The notes under the pieces are model-generated. The model saw only the letters and a program-made list of their open reading frames with translations, was not told where the DNA came from and searched no databases. This document shows, piece by piece, positions 35,460 through 47,996 of a stretch of 64,000 nt of DNA; within the stretch, counting starts at the first letter, position 1, and every line of letters begins with the position of its first letter. The translations under genes and the position numbers were made by a program. Source of the stretch: Ligustrum vulgare (taxonomy: Eukaryota > Streptophyta > Magnoliopsida > Lamiales > Oleaceae); contig OY743174.1 of NCBI GenBank assembly GCA_963555705.1, forward strand, positions 59,976,234 through 60,040,233, written 5' to 3'.

Positions 35460-35690
35460 CAGATTCGGTGTGACGTGGGGAAGGGGATGGTGTTGGTTCG
35501 GTAGTGTTGTGGTGGTTGTGCAGTGTGGTGATTGTGTTATGTGGTTGTGCTGTAATGTGCGGTGATATGGTCTATGATGATGGTTGTGCGATTTGGTGGT
35601 GGTGGGACCGCAAAGGTGGTGGCGGCTCAATGTTTGGTGGTGATTGGGCATTGGTGGGGGTGGTGGGGCAATGATTGTGGTGTTGGCTGA
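35460..35690 (+). repeat. GTG/GGT-rich tract, left
   Basis: G and T dominate the + strand, with repeated GGTGGT, TTGTG and GATGGTTG words. The - strand frame rich in His is a by-product of this composition. Confidence 0.85.
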
Positions 35691-37065
35691 TGGTCACATG
35701 TGGCATTTTAAGATTACATATCACAGTTCATGTTTTAGAGGTCACATGTAATGGGTCACATATCAATTTTAACATGTCACATGTTAAAATTCAAGTCATG
35801 GAGTATAGATTATAGGTCACGTCACAAATCACACTATAATATAATTAGGTCACATGTCTCAATTCATCAAATCATTGATCAAAGAATCTAGTGAACAATC
35901 TGTCATAGGTTTCACTTCAAATGTTCAAGTCACATTTGATGTATTAGGTCACATGTCACATTTTATACACTAGGTCATAGGTAACACTTCAAATGTTCAG
36001 ATCACAAGAAACACGTCACACTTCAAAAATGTTAACATATTACAAATTCAAGTTCAAGTCACATGTTACATGTTTAAGCCACATGTTACAGTTTATACCT
36101 TAGGTTACATGTTGCACTTTGAAGTCACATGTCACAATTCATATATTTCAAATCACAGGAACATAAGTCACTAGTCATATACATAGGTCACGTATCAATT
36201 TTAAGTAGTCACAGATCCACATTTTATACCTTAGGTCACATATCGCACTTTGGAGTCACATGTCACGATTCATACATTTTAGGTCATAACAACATAGGTC
36301 ACAAGTCTTATTACATAGGTCACATATCAATTTCAACAAGTCACGGGTCACATGTCACAGTGGAAAATCGTCACAAGTAATAGTTGAAAGGTCACAGATT
36401 CAAGAAAACTGGTCACGCTAAATAATTCAGGTCACGAGTCAGAATTCACACTCACAAGTCAAATGTTAATGTCACGGGTTACACTTCAAATATTAAGGTC
36501 ATAGATCACATTTGTTGCATTAAGTCACAAGTCACACTTTACATGTTAATGTCACATTACGTAGGTCACAGGTCACAATTATCCAATCTTGGCATGTGGT
36601 AACACTCCATATTTCAGATCACGTGTCAGGAATTATTTATATAGTCACAAGTCACATATCATATGTTCATTAGGTTATATGTAACAATTCATTCAATCAT
36701 AGCATGTTATAAGTAAAACTCTATCTTTCAGGTCACAAGTCATGAGTAACAGGTTTAATTTCAAATTTCACAATTTATATGTTGCAAGTCACAGGTCACA
36801 TGTCATAGTCCACAAGTCACAGATCACATGTCGCCCTTTATAATCAAATAGACTTCATATGTTACTTTCTTTTTACATTGATAATAAGTTACAGATTCAA
36901 GTTTATAGGTAACACTTCATATCTCAAACATGCATTTGGTTCACAGATCATGGGGCACATCTTCTTTGTGCATAGAAGAATTGTTATTAATTTATGTTCC
37001 AAGGTCATAATTCATCTATTGCAAGTCACTGGTGGTCACAAATCAATACCAACAATTTACCGATA
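35690..37065 (+). repeat. strand-asymmetric TCAC minisatellite
   Basis: About 55 TCAC words (hand count) in 1.4 kb, mostly as GGTCACATGTCACA, AAGTCACA or AGTCACAAGTCACA, at irregular spacing. GTGA on the same strand is nearly absent. It is a decayed array of about 10-20 bp units rather than a regular satellite. No gene. Confidence 0.85.
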
Positions 37066-37189
37066 CAACGTAAGTTACAGATTTTATTTTATTTTATTAA
37101 TTTCTCAATTTTTAAATTATATATATATATATACACACACATCAGTTTTCTCATTTCTTATCTTTTAAAAAGTGGTGGTTGTAAGTCAG

Positions 37190-37395
37190 AGATGATGGTG
37201 GTGGTGGTGGTGGAAGTGGTACATCAAAAATGGTGGTGGTGGTGGTGGTGGCAACAACGGTGGCGGCGATGATGAGTCGAAGGTCACGTTGGAGATGGTG
37301 ATTGTGACAACGACGGTGGTTGGGGATTTTGGTGGTGATGGCGGTGGTTGGTGATGGTGGTGGTGACGATGGTGGTTGGTGGTGGTGGTATCATG
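37190..37395 (+). repeat. GGT/TGG-rich tract, right
   Basis: Runs of GGTGGTGGTGGT at 37195-37260 and interrupted copies to 37390, mirroring the tract on the other side of the TCAC array. Confidence 0.9.
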
Positions 37396-37439
37396 TAGAG
37401 GAGATGATGACGAGATACAAATACTGCCTGAGTTTTGAT

Positions 37440-40400
37440 ATATATATATATATATGTAGTTGTCTCATTCTCTTCCTATAAAAAGGGACGGACTCTTGTA
37501 TAGTTCATAATACAATTTAATATACACGTCTTCTTTATTATCTGTTTTCTCTGGCTCTTTATTCTTAACATGGTATCAGAGTTCTCGAAATTTGTATATT
37601 AGCTGTGGAAAATCAATTTGGAGTTCAAAAATTTGAAAAAAATCAAAATTTTTGAAAATCTACATAAATCAAGATCTGGCTGAGCCTTTTCGAGGGAATT
37701 CCCGACGTGCGATCTCAAATATGGGACCACCGGTCAACTACAGAAGTCGAGGCGAACATCTGGCACTAGCGCCTGTCACCGGTGGATCGCTTACTTGCTG
37801 GCGCATGAGTGTGATTGTGATAGCGGCTGTCTCCTTTGATCGACACGTGAGGGTGCGTTGCATTCTGATCCTCAGGTGATTTTTTATCTTCCAGCGTGGT
37901 TGGTTTGGATTCTAGAGTTTTACACAATATTCTTTTGTTCCGGGCAGATTCTTCGTGTTCTTCTTCTTGTGAGTTTTGTCTTGTTTGTACTTTTTCTCGT
38001 TTACCCATGGTATCTGCTACGGATATTAATATCACTCGTCACATTGATGTTGTTTTGGATGGCACCAAGTACAATATGTGGTCTCAACAGATGTCTGTCT
38101 TCCTTATTGGTCGTCAATCGTGGAATTTTGTGACTAGGAAGAAAATTGAACCAACAAAAGAGGAAATAGAATCTCAGTTAGAGTTTGATGAACATCTTGA
38201 GGTATGGGAGGTCACTCGCTGTAAAATCTTGTCGTGGTTCATTAATACATCTTGTCCATCGATTCAAAGTCTTCTTCCGAAGTTTCGAAATGTCAAACGT
38301 GCTTGGGAATTTTTGGAAAATCGATAGAATTGCTCTAGTGATGCTGCCCTGCAATTTCAGTTGGAATCCAAGTTGTATCAGATGCATCAAGAGCCTAGTC
38401 AATCTGTTGCTGATTTGCACTCTCAAGTCAGTAGTCTCTGGGATTAGCTGTCTCAGGCTGATCCATCTTTTCTGGATGTTGATTAAACTCTTCTCCAATT
38501 ATAGAGATCGTCGACTGTTCATTCACTTCATGATGCATATCCAAGATGAGTTTGAAAACATCAAGGCTTTGTTACTTCATCGCTCTCCACTGCCAACTCT
38601 CAACATTTCCCTTACTAAGCTCATATTTGAGGAGACAAGTCAACAAACTCGTCAAGCTAAATCTAATGATCTGGTTATGTCTATCACACCTAGTACTGCT
38701 CCTCCAGTAGCAGAAGTCTCTTCTTTCAGGACACGTCGGTTTGTTGGTTAATGTCATTATTGTAAGGAAGAAAGTCATCGAGTTTTTCGATTGTCTCAAG
38801 AAAAAGGATAAGGACGCAAGAGATGCTCAAAAGGCAAAGGCCTCCACCACCCAAGTGTGATATGGTATCAACCAGTTCACCAGTTTCTAAATCTTCGCAG
38901 TTACCCACTATATCTCTTACTGCAGCTGACCTTAAAGCACTAGTTCACCAGGTTTTGTCCCGTACCTCCACTGCATTGATCGTCCCTTCAGGTATATCTT
39001 CTTATTAGTTTATTAACTTAGCTTGTTACAACCACATGACATCTAACTCGTCTTTATTTTCTGAAAAAGAAATTTGTAAGTAATATCCTACCTATTTACA
39101 CTGCTGATGGTTCCCATATGCCTGTTAGTTATATTGGTTTCATCTTTACTTTCGCTCATTCTATTCTCGATACATTTCTTGTGCCAAAGTTTTCACTCAA
39201 TCTTCTTTCTATTGGACAACTTGTTGAACTTGGACTTATCTTAATATTTTCTAATAAATGGTGTGATGTACAGGATCAAAAGACGGGTCGACTAGTTGGG
39301 ACATGGCGTAAAGTTGGTAGTCTATTTGAGCTTTCATCCTTGCAAATCCCCGGTTCACGTTCTATCCCACCTTTTGCAGCTATTGTTTCTTCCAATCTTT
39401 GGCATTCTCACCTTAGTCAAACATCTTTGTCCCGTGTTAAGTCGTTAGTGTCTAATGGTCATCTAGACAGTGTTAGTTTTGATACTTTTGATTGTGTCTC
39501 ATGTCAATTGGGAAAACAAAAGCCTTTATCTTTCAATAATAGTGACTATTTATCTTCTGCAGCTTTTGATCTTGTTTACTCTGATGTATGAGGACATGCA
39601 CCTACTCCTACTGAAGGGGGATCTCGTTATTTTGTTATATTTATCGATGATTATTCTCCCTCTACTTGGATCTATCTTCTACGTTATAGATTTGAGTTAC
39701 TAACAGTTTTTCGTGAATTTAAGTAGATGATTAAAACTCAATTTGATCGCACTATCAAAGTCTTTTGCTTTGAAAATGCTATAGAATATACGTTCGTTTC
39801 CTTTCTTGACACTCTTAAAGAAGACGGCATTCTTCCCCATCATTCATGTCCATATACCTCCCAGCAGAATGGTCGTGCAAAACCCAAACATCTTTATGTG
39901 CTTGATATTGTACTATCTCTGGTACTCTCGGCCTCACTCCCTAACTCTTTTTGGGGAGAAGCTGCTCTCACAGCTGTACATACGATCAATCGAGTCCCTT
40001 CCTCAACCATACCTGCTCGGTCTCCTTATAAGCTCCTTCATGAAAATGTACCAAGTTATTCTCTGTTAAAAGTTTTTGGTTGTACCTGCTTTGTCTTACT
40101 TCCACCTCATGAGCGTACCAAACTTGAACCATTGTCTTGTCTCTGTTGTTTCCTTGGTTATGGCATTGAACACAAAGATTATCAATGTTATGACCCCATC
40201 GCTAACCAACTTTGCATCTCTCGTCATGTTCAATTTTGGGAACACAAGCCCTTCACTACTATATACTCTTTTCCATCACAATCCCCGTCTCCGTCTACTA
40301 TCTTTTCTGGTCCCAGTACAGAATTTCCTTTAGTGTCTGATGCAGGTGTTGAAAGCTCATCAGGTGACCAGTCATCTCTCATTCCTCCCGAGTCTGCACC

Positions 40401-40946
40401 ATGTACTGATCCTTTCATTGCTTCCCAGTCCACTACCACTCCAGAAAATCGTCGGTCTACCAGGGTAAGAGCCTTTCCTACTCATCTTAGTGATTATCAT
40501 TGTTATTATACTGTTGTCACTCTTCGTGAACCTCGCAAAAAGTTTTCTGATGAAATGCAAACTCTTCTCAATACTGATACATGTGACCTGGTTGATTTTC
40601 CTCCCAGTAAGTCTACAGTGGGATGTTAGTGGGTATACAAGATTAAGACACGGGCTGATGGGTCAGTTGAGCATTATAAAGCTTGACTCGTGGCACGAGG
40701 TTTCACTCAGAAGTATGATATTGACTATGAGGAGACTTTTGCACCTGTTACTCGCCTTACTTCTTTTCGTTGTTTACTTGATGTCGCAGCTGTTTGGCAC
40801 TGGCAACTATTTCAAATAGATGTTAAGAATGCATTTCTTAATGGTGATCTAGATGAAGAAGTCTATCTCAAACCTCCTCCGGGATTTGAGCATCCACCTT
40901 AAAAGGTTTGTTGCCTTCGTAAGGCACTTTACGATCTCAAAAAAGG
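37440..40946 (+). mobile_element. degenerate Ty1/Copia element C
   Basis: 5' LTR remnant ends TTCTTAACA at 37570, followed by the primer site TGGTATCAGAGT (37571-37582). The coding part starts at ATG 38007 with a UBN2-type gag (ITRHIDVVLDGTKYNMWSQQ), then decayed protease, an integrase zinc-finger region (NLWHSHLSQTSLSRVKSLV at about 39395), integrase core and C-terminal part to about 40460, and the first part of reverse transcriptase to 40946. There are numerous stops and frameshifts (for example in-frame stops at about 38326, 40627 and 40684). It is cut off inside reverse transcriptase; the RNase H region and 3' LTR are missing. Confidence 0.85.
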
Positions 40947-40949
40947 TTG

Positions 40950-41650
40950 TAGAATTTACACTGTACCATATATCCATTGTGAATTTATTCACTTGTCAAT
41001 TGATGTACTAAATTAATTTACTTATGTTAAACAACGGTACTCAATAGAACATACTAATTTTATCTATGTCGTCTTTCTAGTTATAAGACATTGTACAATA
41101 CATTACATGTACATCATCATGGCCAAACCTAATCACCTAGTCTAAGGGAATGACTCTGAAAAATCATGTTATACATGTAGTCAAATCAATTAAACGTTAT
41201 CCATTGTAATCGTATTTGTAATGTATCAAGACTTCTATTTTATTTAAATGTTTACCTTTTTATTAAAAAGACATGCAAATAATGGCTATCTCACAAAAAA
41301 AAAAAAAAAAAAAAGATCAGGTCTACAAATGTTCAAGTTAAAATCGCACATGACTTTTGCGTTAAACTTGAAAATAATTAATCAATTTAACACTTTTGCC
41401 ATTCATCTTTAATTCATGTGAAAATCATCAGCTATTTGGACATCCAAGTTGTTGACTGCCACCATCGTGGACACAACGGCACAATATTAAATAGATTGGA
41501 GAATCAAAACCCCAATTTTGAAGGTTGTAGAGTCATTTCTACCTATAACCTACTTTAGAGGTTGGGCTCCTTCCGCCCGCCCCCCCCCCCCCCCCCCCCA
41601 ACACAATAGAAAATTAGGGATAGACTCTCCAACCTTTTACAGGGAGTGAT
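40950..41650 (+). repeat. dispersed repeat, short copy
   Basis: Matches 18071-19345 but lacks about 0.5 kb of it. It directly follows the broken end of Copia C, so the repeat or its insertion may have caused the truncation. It contains an A tract (41288-41307) and a pure C tract (about 41580-41599). Confidence 0.7.
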
Positions 41651-41869
41651 TATGAGTCTTCAACCTTTAAATTGATGCACTTGATCATCAATCTATTTGA
41701 ATATGTGAAATTGGATCCTCACATGGTTGTTATTAGAACGTCACTCGACATTCACTTGACTTAAAATTGGAAGACAAAATCACTAAATTATTTAATATTT
41801 ATTTACATTTCAACTGAAAGTTGTGTGTAACTTTAATGTTCATATTAACGATTTTCATAATGTGAGAAT

Positions 41870-42021
41870 TGTTGTAAATTACTAAAGTAATTATTGTCCC
41901 TATCAATTTCCTATAAATAGAAGCATTCACTGTTGTATTTAATGTACCTCTTGGAATGAAATTCTTTCTATTTTCTCCATCTTTTGATTCTCTTTAGTAT
42001 AGTTTTGGTAGTTTTACATCA
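41870..42021 (+). repeat. 5' LTR of element 41870-47991
   Basis: 152 bp. It lacks about 55 bp that the 3' LTR has after TGTTGTAAATTAxTAAAGTA. TATAAATAGAAGC at about 41910 is the likely TATA region. Confidence 0.88.
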
Positions 42022-42036
42022 CGTTATCAGCACGAG
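42022..42036 (+). other. primer-binding site, tRNA-Ile anticodon-arm type
   Basis: CGTTATCAGCACGAG directly follows the LTR, identical to the site at 6711-6725 (-) although the adjoining leaders no longer align. See that entry for the tRNA match. Confidence 0.6.
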
Positions 42037-42851
42037 TATCCAGTCAATTGAGTAATATGACGAGAGTATGCTCTACAGTTACATCTAAATAATGAACTTC
42101 TGTATCAGAAACCTAATAATTATTAATCAACATTTCTTTTTCCAAATCTAATGTTTTTGGCGTTAAAAAATAACGTATATCTCGTAGATCTGAAAAATCA
42201 ATTCCCAATCCATAGAAAAATTGGAAAAATTGTATAACTTGAAACTTTCAAATCAGATTTACACCAAACCGTACATCCAATCGACAATCGGAGACTAGAT
42301 CTCAAATCATGGCGTTTTGATGATTTCCCAGTGGTCGAACGTGGGGGTTTCTTAAAAAAACTATTTTGGAGCACTTCCAACGAGATTTTGAACTTCGGAT
42401 CAAAAGTAAGTTTATTCTAAATTAAATTTCAAACCTATTGACGGTTTTGATTTATCCATATGAGCAATATCTTAAAATATGGATGATTTTTCCCTTGATA
42501 ATACGTTAAAGTATATTAAAAAAAATTAAAGAATGTACAAGTAATATAACTATTGTCATACAGTGATGTATTGAATTATTATGGACTGAATTTTTTCATT
42601 GACTAAATATGATTCATTATTATAACGGATTAGACTATTATGAATACCTTGACTGGATTTGGAGATATGATTCGCACACTTAAGAAAGTTAATTATTTCA
42701 TTATTTTGACATATACATGGTCGTTCTATCGACTAAATGTATGAAATACTTTACATATATTCATATTGTACATTATTTCAAAAACACCTCAATTGTTGGT
42801 TAATTCTAACATATTAGAGGTTGTCAACATATATACGTGATCGTATAACCC

Positions 42852-42852
<1 letters not shown>

Positions 42853-42924
<72 letters not shown>
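42853..42924. repeat. (ATT)24 microsatellite
   Basis: 72 bp of uninterrupted ATT repeat; length purity suggests ongoing slippage. Confidence 0.97.
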
Positions 42925-43388
42925 GTTAACATATATATGATATTATTGTTATTTGATATTTCATTGAATGGTACCAAAAGTTATCATTACCAAAAAGTTT
43001 TGGATATTGATAAAAAATACTTTATCAAACGGTACCAGAAGTTATCATTATTTGTATTGAAAAGACAGATGATAACAAGAAAAATGTTGATATATGGTAA
43101 GATAATATCACATGATAGCGCGGATATGGTTAATGTGAAGATAATCTCATCGGTATTATGAGATGAATATTATATGATTGAAATAAACAAATTTGATAAA
43201 TATCTAGAAAAGTTCTTGTACAAGTACTTATATACTCCAGAAGAAGTACATATTTACTCCAAAAGAAGTACAATTCATCATCTAAACATATTGAAAGGAT
43301 ATTATTATTGCTCTTGAAGAAGTACAAAAGAGTCATACTAAAACATGTTAAGAAAGTGAATACATGTAAAACACACAAAAAAAGGGAG

Positions 43389-43590
43389 AAACATTTATAA
43401 AATCCTCAAAAAGTGGAGATGTGTTTCAAGAGTAAGAATACTTCGTACTCTATCACACCTAATCTTTTTGAGGTACACAATATTAAATTTAAACATTTAT
43501 AAAATCCTCAAAATAAGAGGTGTGTCTCAAGAGTAAGAATACTCCATACTCTACCACCTCTAATATATTCTGAGGTTTACAAGGTTAAGT
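43389..43590. repeat. two-unit tandem repeat, about 104 bp
   Basis: CATTTATAAAATCCTCAAAA begins both units (about 43389 and 43492); each then contains CAAGAGTAAGAATACT and a closing TGAGGT block. It borders the LOG pseudogene. Confidence 0.8.
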
Positions 43591-43606
43591 TTACATTAAT
43601 CAGGCT

Positions 43607-44289
43607 TCATTTTCGCTTAATTCCCCTTCCTTGCGAGAAATCTATCTTAACTCCTACTGGATCTTGTATTTGAATATATGACTGCAGCTTATCCAACAGT
43701 TCCTTGATAGAAGGAGCAGAAATAAGGATCCTCCTAGAAAATGCAGAGATGAATCTCTATTCCACAACATAATCAAGAAATGTTAGCAAACCATCAAAGA
43801 AATTGTTAGCATTTAAAAGTCCAATAGGCTTGGTATGGAGATGAGATCCAATTGGGCCCATGAAGTAACATTAGAGATTTCTTCTAAAATACCAAAACCT
43901 CCGAGCAGGGCTATCAAGGCATCGGAACCATATGACATGCAAGTTATGCGTTTATGGATAGATAATATATGTACTTCATGTCCTCGTGTTTTTCCTACGA
44001 TATCTACCAAATGAACAGGTATAATGCCTATCACTTTCACTCGCTCTGTTTGAGCGGATTGGGAAACACAACCCATCAATCCATTGCTTCCTCTTCCATA
44101 CACTAAATTGATACATTTCTCCCCAACTTCTTTCCTAGATGCATTGTTGCTTCTAGATACCCAAAACATTTCCCTGCTTTTGATCCGCAAAATACATAGA
44201 TAGTTTTGATCTGTCGAAGTTTTGATCCTTCCGTCTTTTGAGTGTATAAGGAAGGAAAACGTACAAGAAAATTTTATTTTGGGATGCAT
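43607..44289 (-). pseudogene. LOG-like: LOG-type cytokinin phosphoribohydrolase pseudogene
   Basis: LOG enzymes release active cytokinin bases from their riboside monophosphates. The - strand holds the family in order but in shifting frames: a YVFCGSKAG start, EATMHLGKKLG, NLVYGRGSNGLMG, VIGIIP, SDALIALLGGFGILEE, VTSWAQL, then KPIGLLNANNFFDGLL, ISAPSIKELLDKL and a stop. Plant LOG genes have several introns; this copy has none, so it derives from a spliced transcript. Breaks: frameshifts near 44125 and 43815 and a stop near 43740. The PGGxGTxxE motif is changed (Pro to Leu, Thr to Ile). No poly(A) tail is visible. It cannot be functional. Confidence 0.85.
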
Positions 44290-47200
44290 GAAAATGTGAA
44301 AATAATTGGCTTTTTAAACCGGAAAAACTTCACTATTTACTGCTTGTATTTGAAAAAAGTGAAAATTTACTTTTTGAATAAATTACACTATTTTTGATTA
44401 TCTTATTCTGAAATCCTATCAATACTCCATAATTAAAGCTCACCTTTCGGTGATTTTTCAATCACAGTTTATCAAAGTTCAAGAAAGGAAACATGAAAAT
44501 ATTTTATAAATATGTGTGCAAATATATATACTGATTTACCTTGTATCAATGTAAATAGCCAAAATATCATTGTTTATAACAGACTGGCAAACATGATCTT
44601 TTGATATTATATTATTGAGACTATAATGGTCTTTATCATCGTTGAATTGAGCTCATAAAGATAGTAGCTCATGATGTACACACCCACAAAGGTGCGTCTC
44701 AAGAGTCAATCTGATATCATCCAAAGACTCCTTACTCAGTCCACCCTTAATGAAATCTATTTTATCATCTCAATTTACGGATGTATATCCTACTGATTTA
44801 CAACGGGTATCACATGTCTATCAAGCACATTTGTAACACATTTTTAATCTTCTTGTTCTTCGCTTCTTTGCAAAAGTACTCTTACCTAAACCAGACATGT
44901 GCTTAGAAAAAGAATCTGGTAATTCACCAGCTAATCAAACTTTTGCTTCAATCAACCAACGAACATCTTTTGGGATACATTGATTCATCAGCAGCCTCAA
45001 TCTTTCAATTCGAACTCGATAAATCTTTTTCAAAACATTTACCGGAAGATTAGAATAATATTTTTTGAATATTTGATAATGTGTTATCCATTTTTATGGA
45101 TCTAATCTTCTTCACAAATGATCTATTTAAATGTATTATTTAACGCTTGAAATAGCGGTGGCTCCGCATGATATTGATTCCATTAAGAAATAATTGAATA
45201 AAATATTGAGAAGGTGGGAACAATGAGATAATAGAAAGATTTGGGGACAAGAATTATTTTTTGGGATATTGTTCAGGCCTTTTTTCGATATAATAAATCA
45301 AGGTATAGTAATTTGTACTTTACAGAAATACATACTGATGAAATGGATACTTTATTGAACCAGACGTTCATACATATGTACGAGTAAAATAAATATCTTA
45401 CTAAACCAGAAGTTCTATAATTTCGTATGATTGGTTAAATCATCCCAATTCAATAGTGAGATTTATTGAGAATGCAAAATGGCATTCATTGAAGAACCAG
45501 AGATTGTTTATGTTAACAAGTTATCATTGTTGCTTGTTCTCAAAAGCAAATTGATTATCTCACTATGAAAATGAATTGCTGATTATTTGTTCAAGTAAAG
45601 ATATTACGAGCAAATTGATAAATGCTAGCATGAATAAATCTTAAAATCATTAATGATTTACGAATTAGATGAGATAATAGAATATTTTATTGCTAATGGT
45701 TTAGCATGTTAAAAGTCTTAACTTATTTTCTATGAGAACAATTTGAATATAAATATTTCTTACGTGGCAATATTTTACATACAAACATGTCAATATATGA
45801 TTGTGATTATATCCCTAAATAAGAATGACATGTGTTACGTTTTTAGCCAATTGATATAATATAAGATTTGCAAACATTATTGAAAAAACACACCTAAAAC
45901 TTAATTATGCTTGAAGCATAATGACAATCGATTTTAAAAACAAATATCTCTTGAATAATTGAAATGATCTCTTTAAGGCTAAATACTCATTATGAGTAAA
46001 AGAGATATAGTTAAATGATCAGAGATTCAGGTACCTGATGATAGAAAATATAAAGAAATCTCTAAATGTTATGTTTATACTGAGATGAAATGGAATCAAT
46101 AAATATGTCGACTACATACACAACTCTCTCGTAAAAATGAGGTTGATGAAATTGTAATACTTTGGTCAAATATAAAAATCTCAATGTAGGGATTATTGTT
46201 ATAGGACCTGAAGTTCAAACACTTAAATGTGTAAAGCCAGTAATTATTTGTACAAATGAAACATATTACACAGTTGTAAAAGAATACTCGTTGCGTGCGA
46301 AATTTTTCAAAGAATTGACATGACATATCGTAGATGGGACTATAATCTAAATCACTAACTTGAGCTCTTTGATATACCAATGAATGAGATCAAAGTTTGT
46401 GATTCTCATTTCGATACTTTGAGAGTATTCTTTAATGTACCAGTTGATTGCAGTACATTATGATTTCAAGCGAAATGATTATAGATTATATGTCAAAGTT
46501 GATATTTATTTCAATGATTGATTATACTCCTGTAAGTTAGATATTGCAGTTTATAAAATGCAAGAACATACATGTATAAATCATTGAAAGATTCAATATG
46601 TCCAAAGTAGTATCATTATAGAATGAAATGTGATTCTTATATATAAAATGAAATCACATGAAGAATGATACAAATGACCCCATAGTATAATACGTTGAAA
46701 TTGAAATTGGAGTGTACTATTATTATGAATTATATTTGGAATATTTGGGTATGCAATTGATTTTCAATATGCAAATTTATATTATCCACCGAAAATGAAT
46801 ATTTAATTATTCACAATAAGTGAATTCGAAAATGAATATTTAATTATTTACCAGAAGTGAATCCTAGATTTTGATAGTTTCAGCAGAAGTGAATCAATTC
46901 TAGATTTGAAAAACGCAATCAGCCAAATAACGAAACATTGCTTGATAGTTGATATAACATATTCAGTACATCATAAATGAGCTATGACATCAGAAATGAG
47001 TTATAAATTATTTATACAAAGCTCATCATATATGTTTGATGAAAGGATTTGAGATTGCATCAATATACTTGTAATATTCCCATGAGGGAAACAAATAGGC
47101 GTTGCACTCTTTTTTTTTAGCTGAGATTTTGTCCTACGGGATTTTCCTGGCAAGGTTTTTAACTAGGTAGCAGTTATGACATATTAATGAGAATAATGTA

Positions 47201-47784
47201 CTTTTTTCCCTTCACTAAGATTTTGTCCCACCAAGTTTTCGTAGTAAGATTTTTGAGACATTATCACAGCTATTTGCGAGTTATAATTCAACAACAAACT
47301 CTCTCTTTAAATTGTGCTAGAATGATATCAATAAATGAAGAAAATCATAGGCATCTTATGAAGAATTTTATGATATTGGCTACACACAAAGAGATTTTCA
47401 TATATACATATTCTAGACGAAAGATGATAGCAATATTCAAGAAGTTCATGAATACTCAATTGCACACTTCAGGGGAGAATCATGTTGTACTCTTTTTCCT
47501 TCGTCCAGGTTTTGTCATACTAGTTTTTCCTGACAAGATTTTAACGAGGTAGCGGCTATACTCTTTTTTCTTCGTTTAGATTTTATCCTACTAGGTTATA
47601 CTGACAAGATTTTAACGAGACATCACTTTAGATTTCCAAGATTTATCAACTAAATGATTCATGATAACCAACATCAAAGGGAATGGTTGTACTCTTTTTC
47701 CTTCGCTTAAATTTTATCCCATGAGGTTTTCTTAGCAAGATTTTAATGAGGCAGCAATTGAGCAATAAGTCATTTAAGGGGGAG
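44290..47784 (+). other. decayed interior of the LTR element
   Basis: AT-rich sequence with no convincing gag, integrase or RT frame. It holds 3'-untranslated repeats from about 47100 on (four CTCTTTTTxCCTTCG...AACGAG blocks). The small open frames here are not supported. Confidence 0.55.
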
Positions 47785-47991
47785 TGTTGTAAATTATTAA
47801 AGTAATTATTACCTAACTATAAACTAACTTATACCTAATTTATAATATAAATTAAGATGTGAATGACTTATTTTGCTCCTATCAATTTCTTATAAATAAA
47901 GATATTTATTGTTGTATTAGATAAACCTCTTGGAATGGAATTCTCTCTATCTCTCGATTCTTTATAATATAGTTTTGGTAATTTTACAACA
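47785..47991 (+). repeat. 3' LTR of element 41870-47991
   Basis: 207 bp; TGTTGTAAATTATTAAAG start, TTTTACAACA end. It contains the segment missing from the 5' LTR. Confidence 0.88.
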
Positions 47992-47996
47992 AGAAT

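Larger units (their letters stand above)
41870..47991 (+). mobile_element. LTR retrotransposon with LOG pseudogene
   Basis: 6122 bp. 5' LTR 41870-42021, 3' LTR 47785-47991, both TG...CA, flanked by the perfect 5-bp duplication AGAAT (41865-41869, 47992-47996). The primer site lies at 42022-42036 and the purine tract TTAAGGGGGAG just before 47785. It belongs to the same lineage as the element at 1374-6898 (same primer site, same repeated CTCTTTTTCCTTCG...TTTTAACGAGGCAGC motif at 47110-47760). No long gag or pol frame remains. A LOG-like pseudogene lies in antisense at 43607-44289. Confidence 0.85.

Noticed and set aside
35370..35651. His/Thr-rich ORF on the - strand
   Set aside because: Low-complexity by-product of the GTG-rich tract.
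42789..42977. Ile-rich ORF on the - strand
   Set aside because: It is the (ATT)24 microsatellite read in frame.
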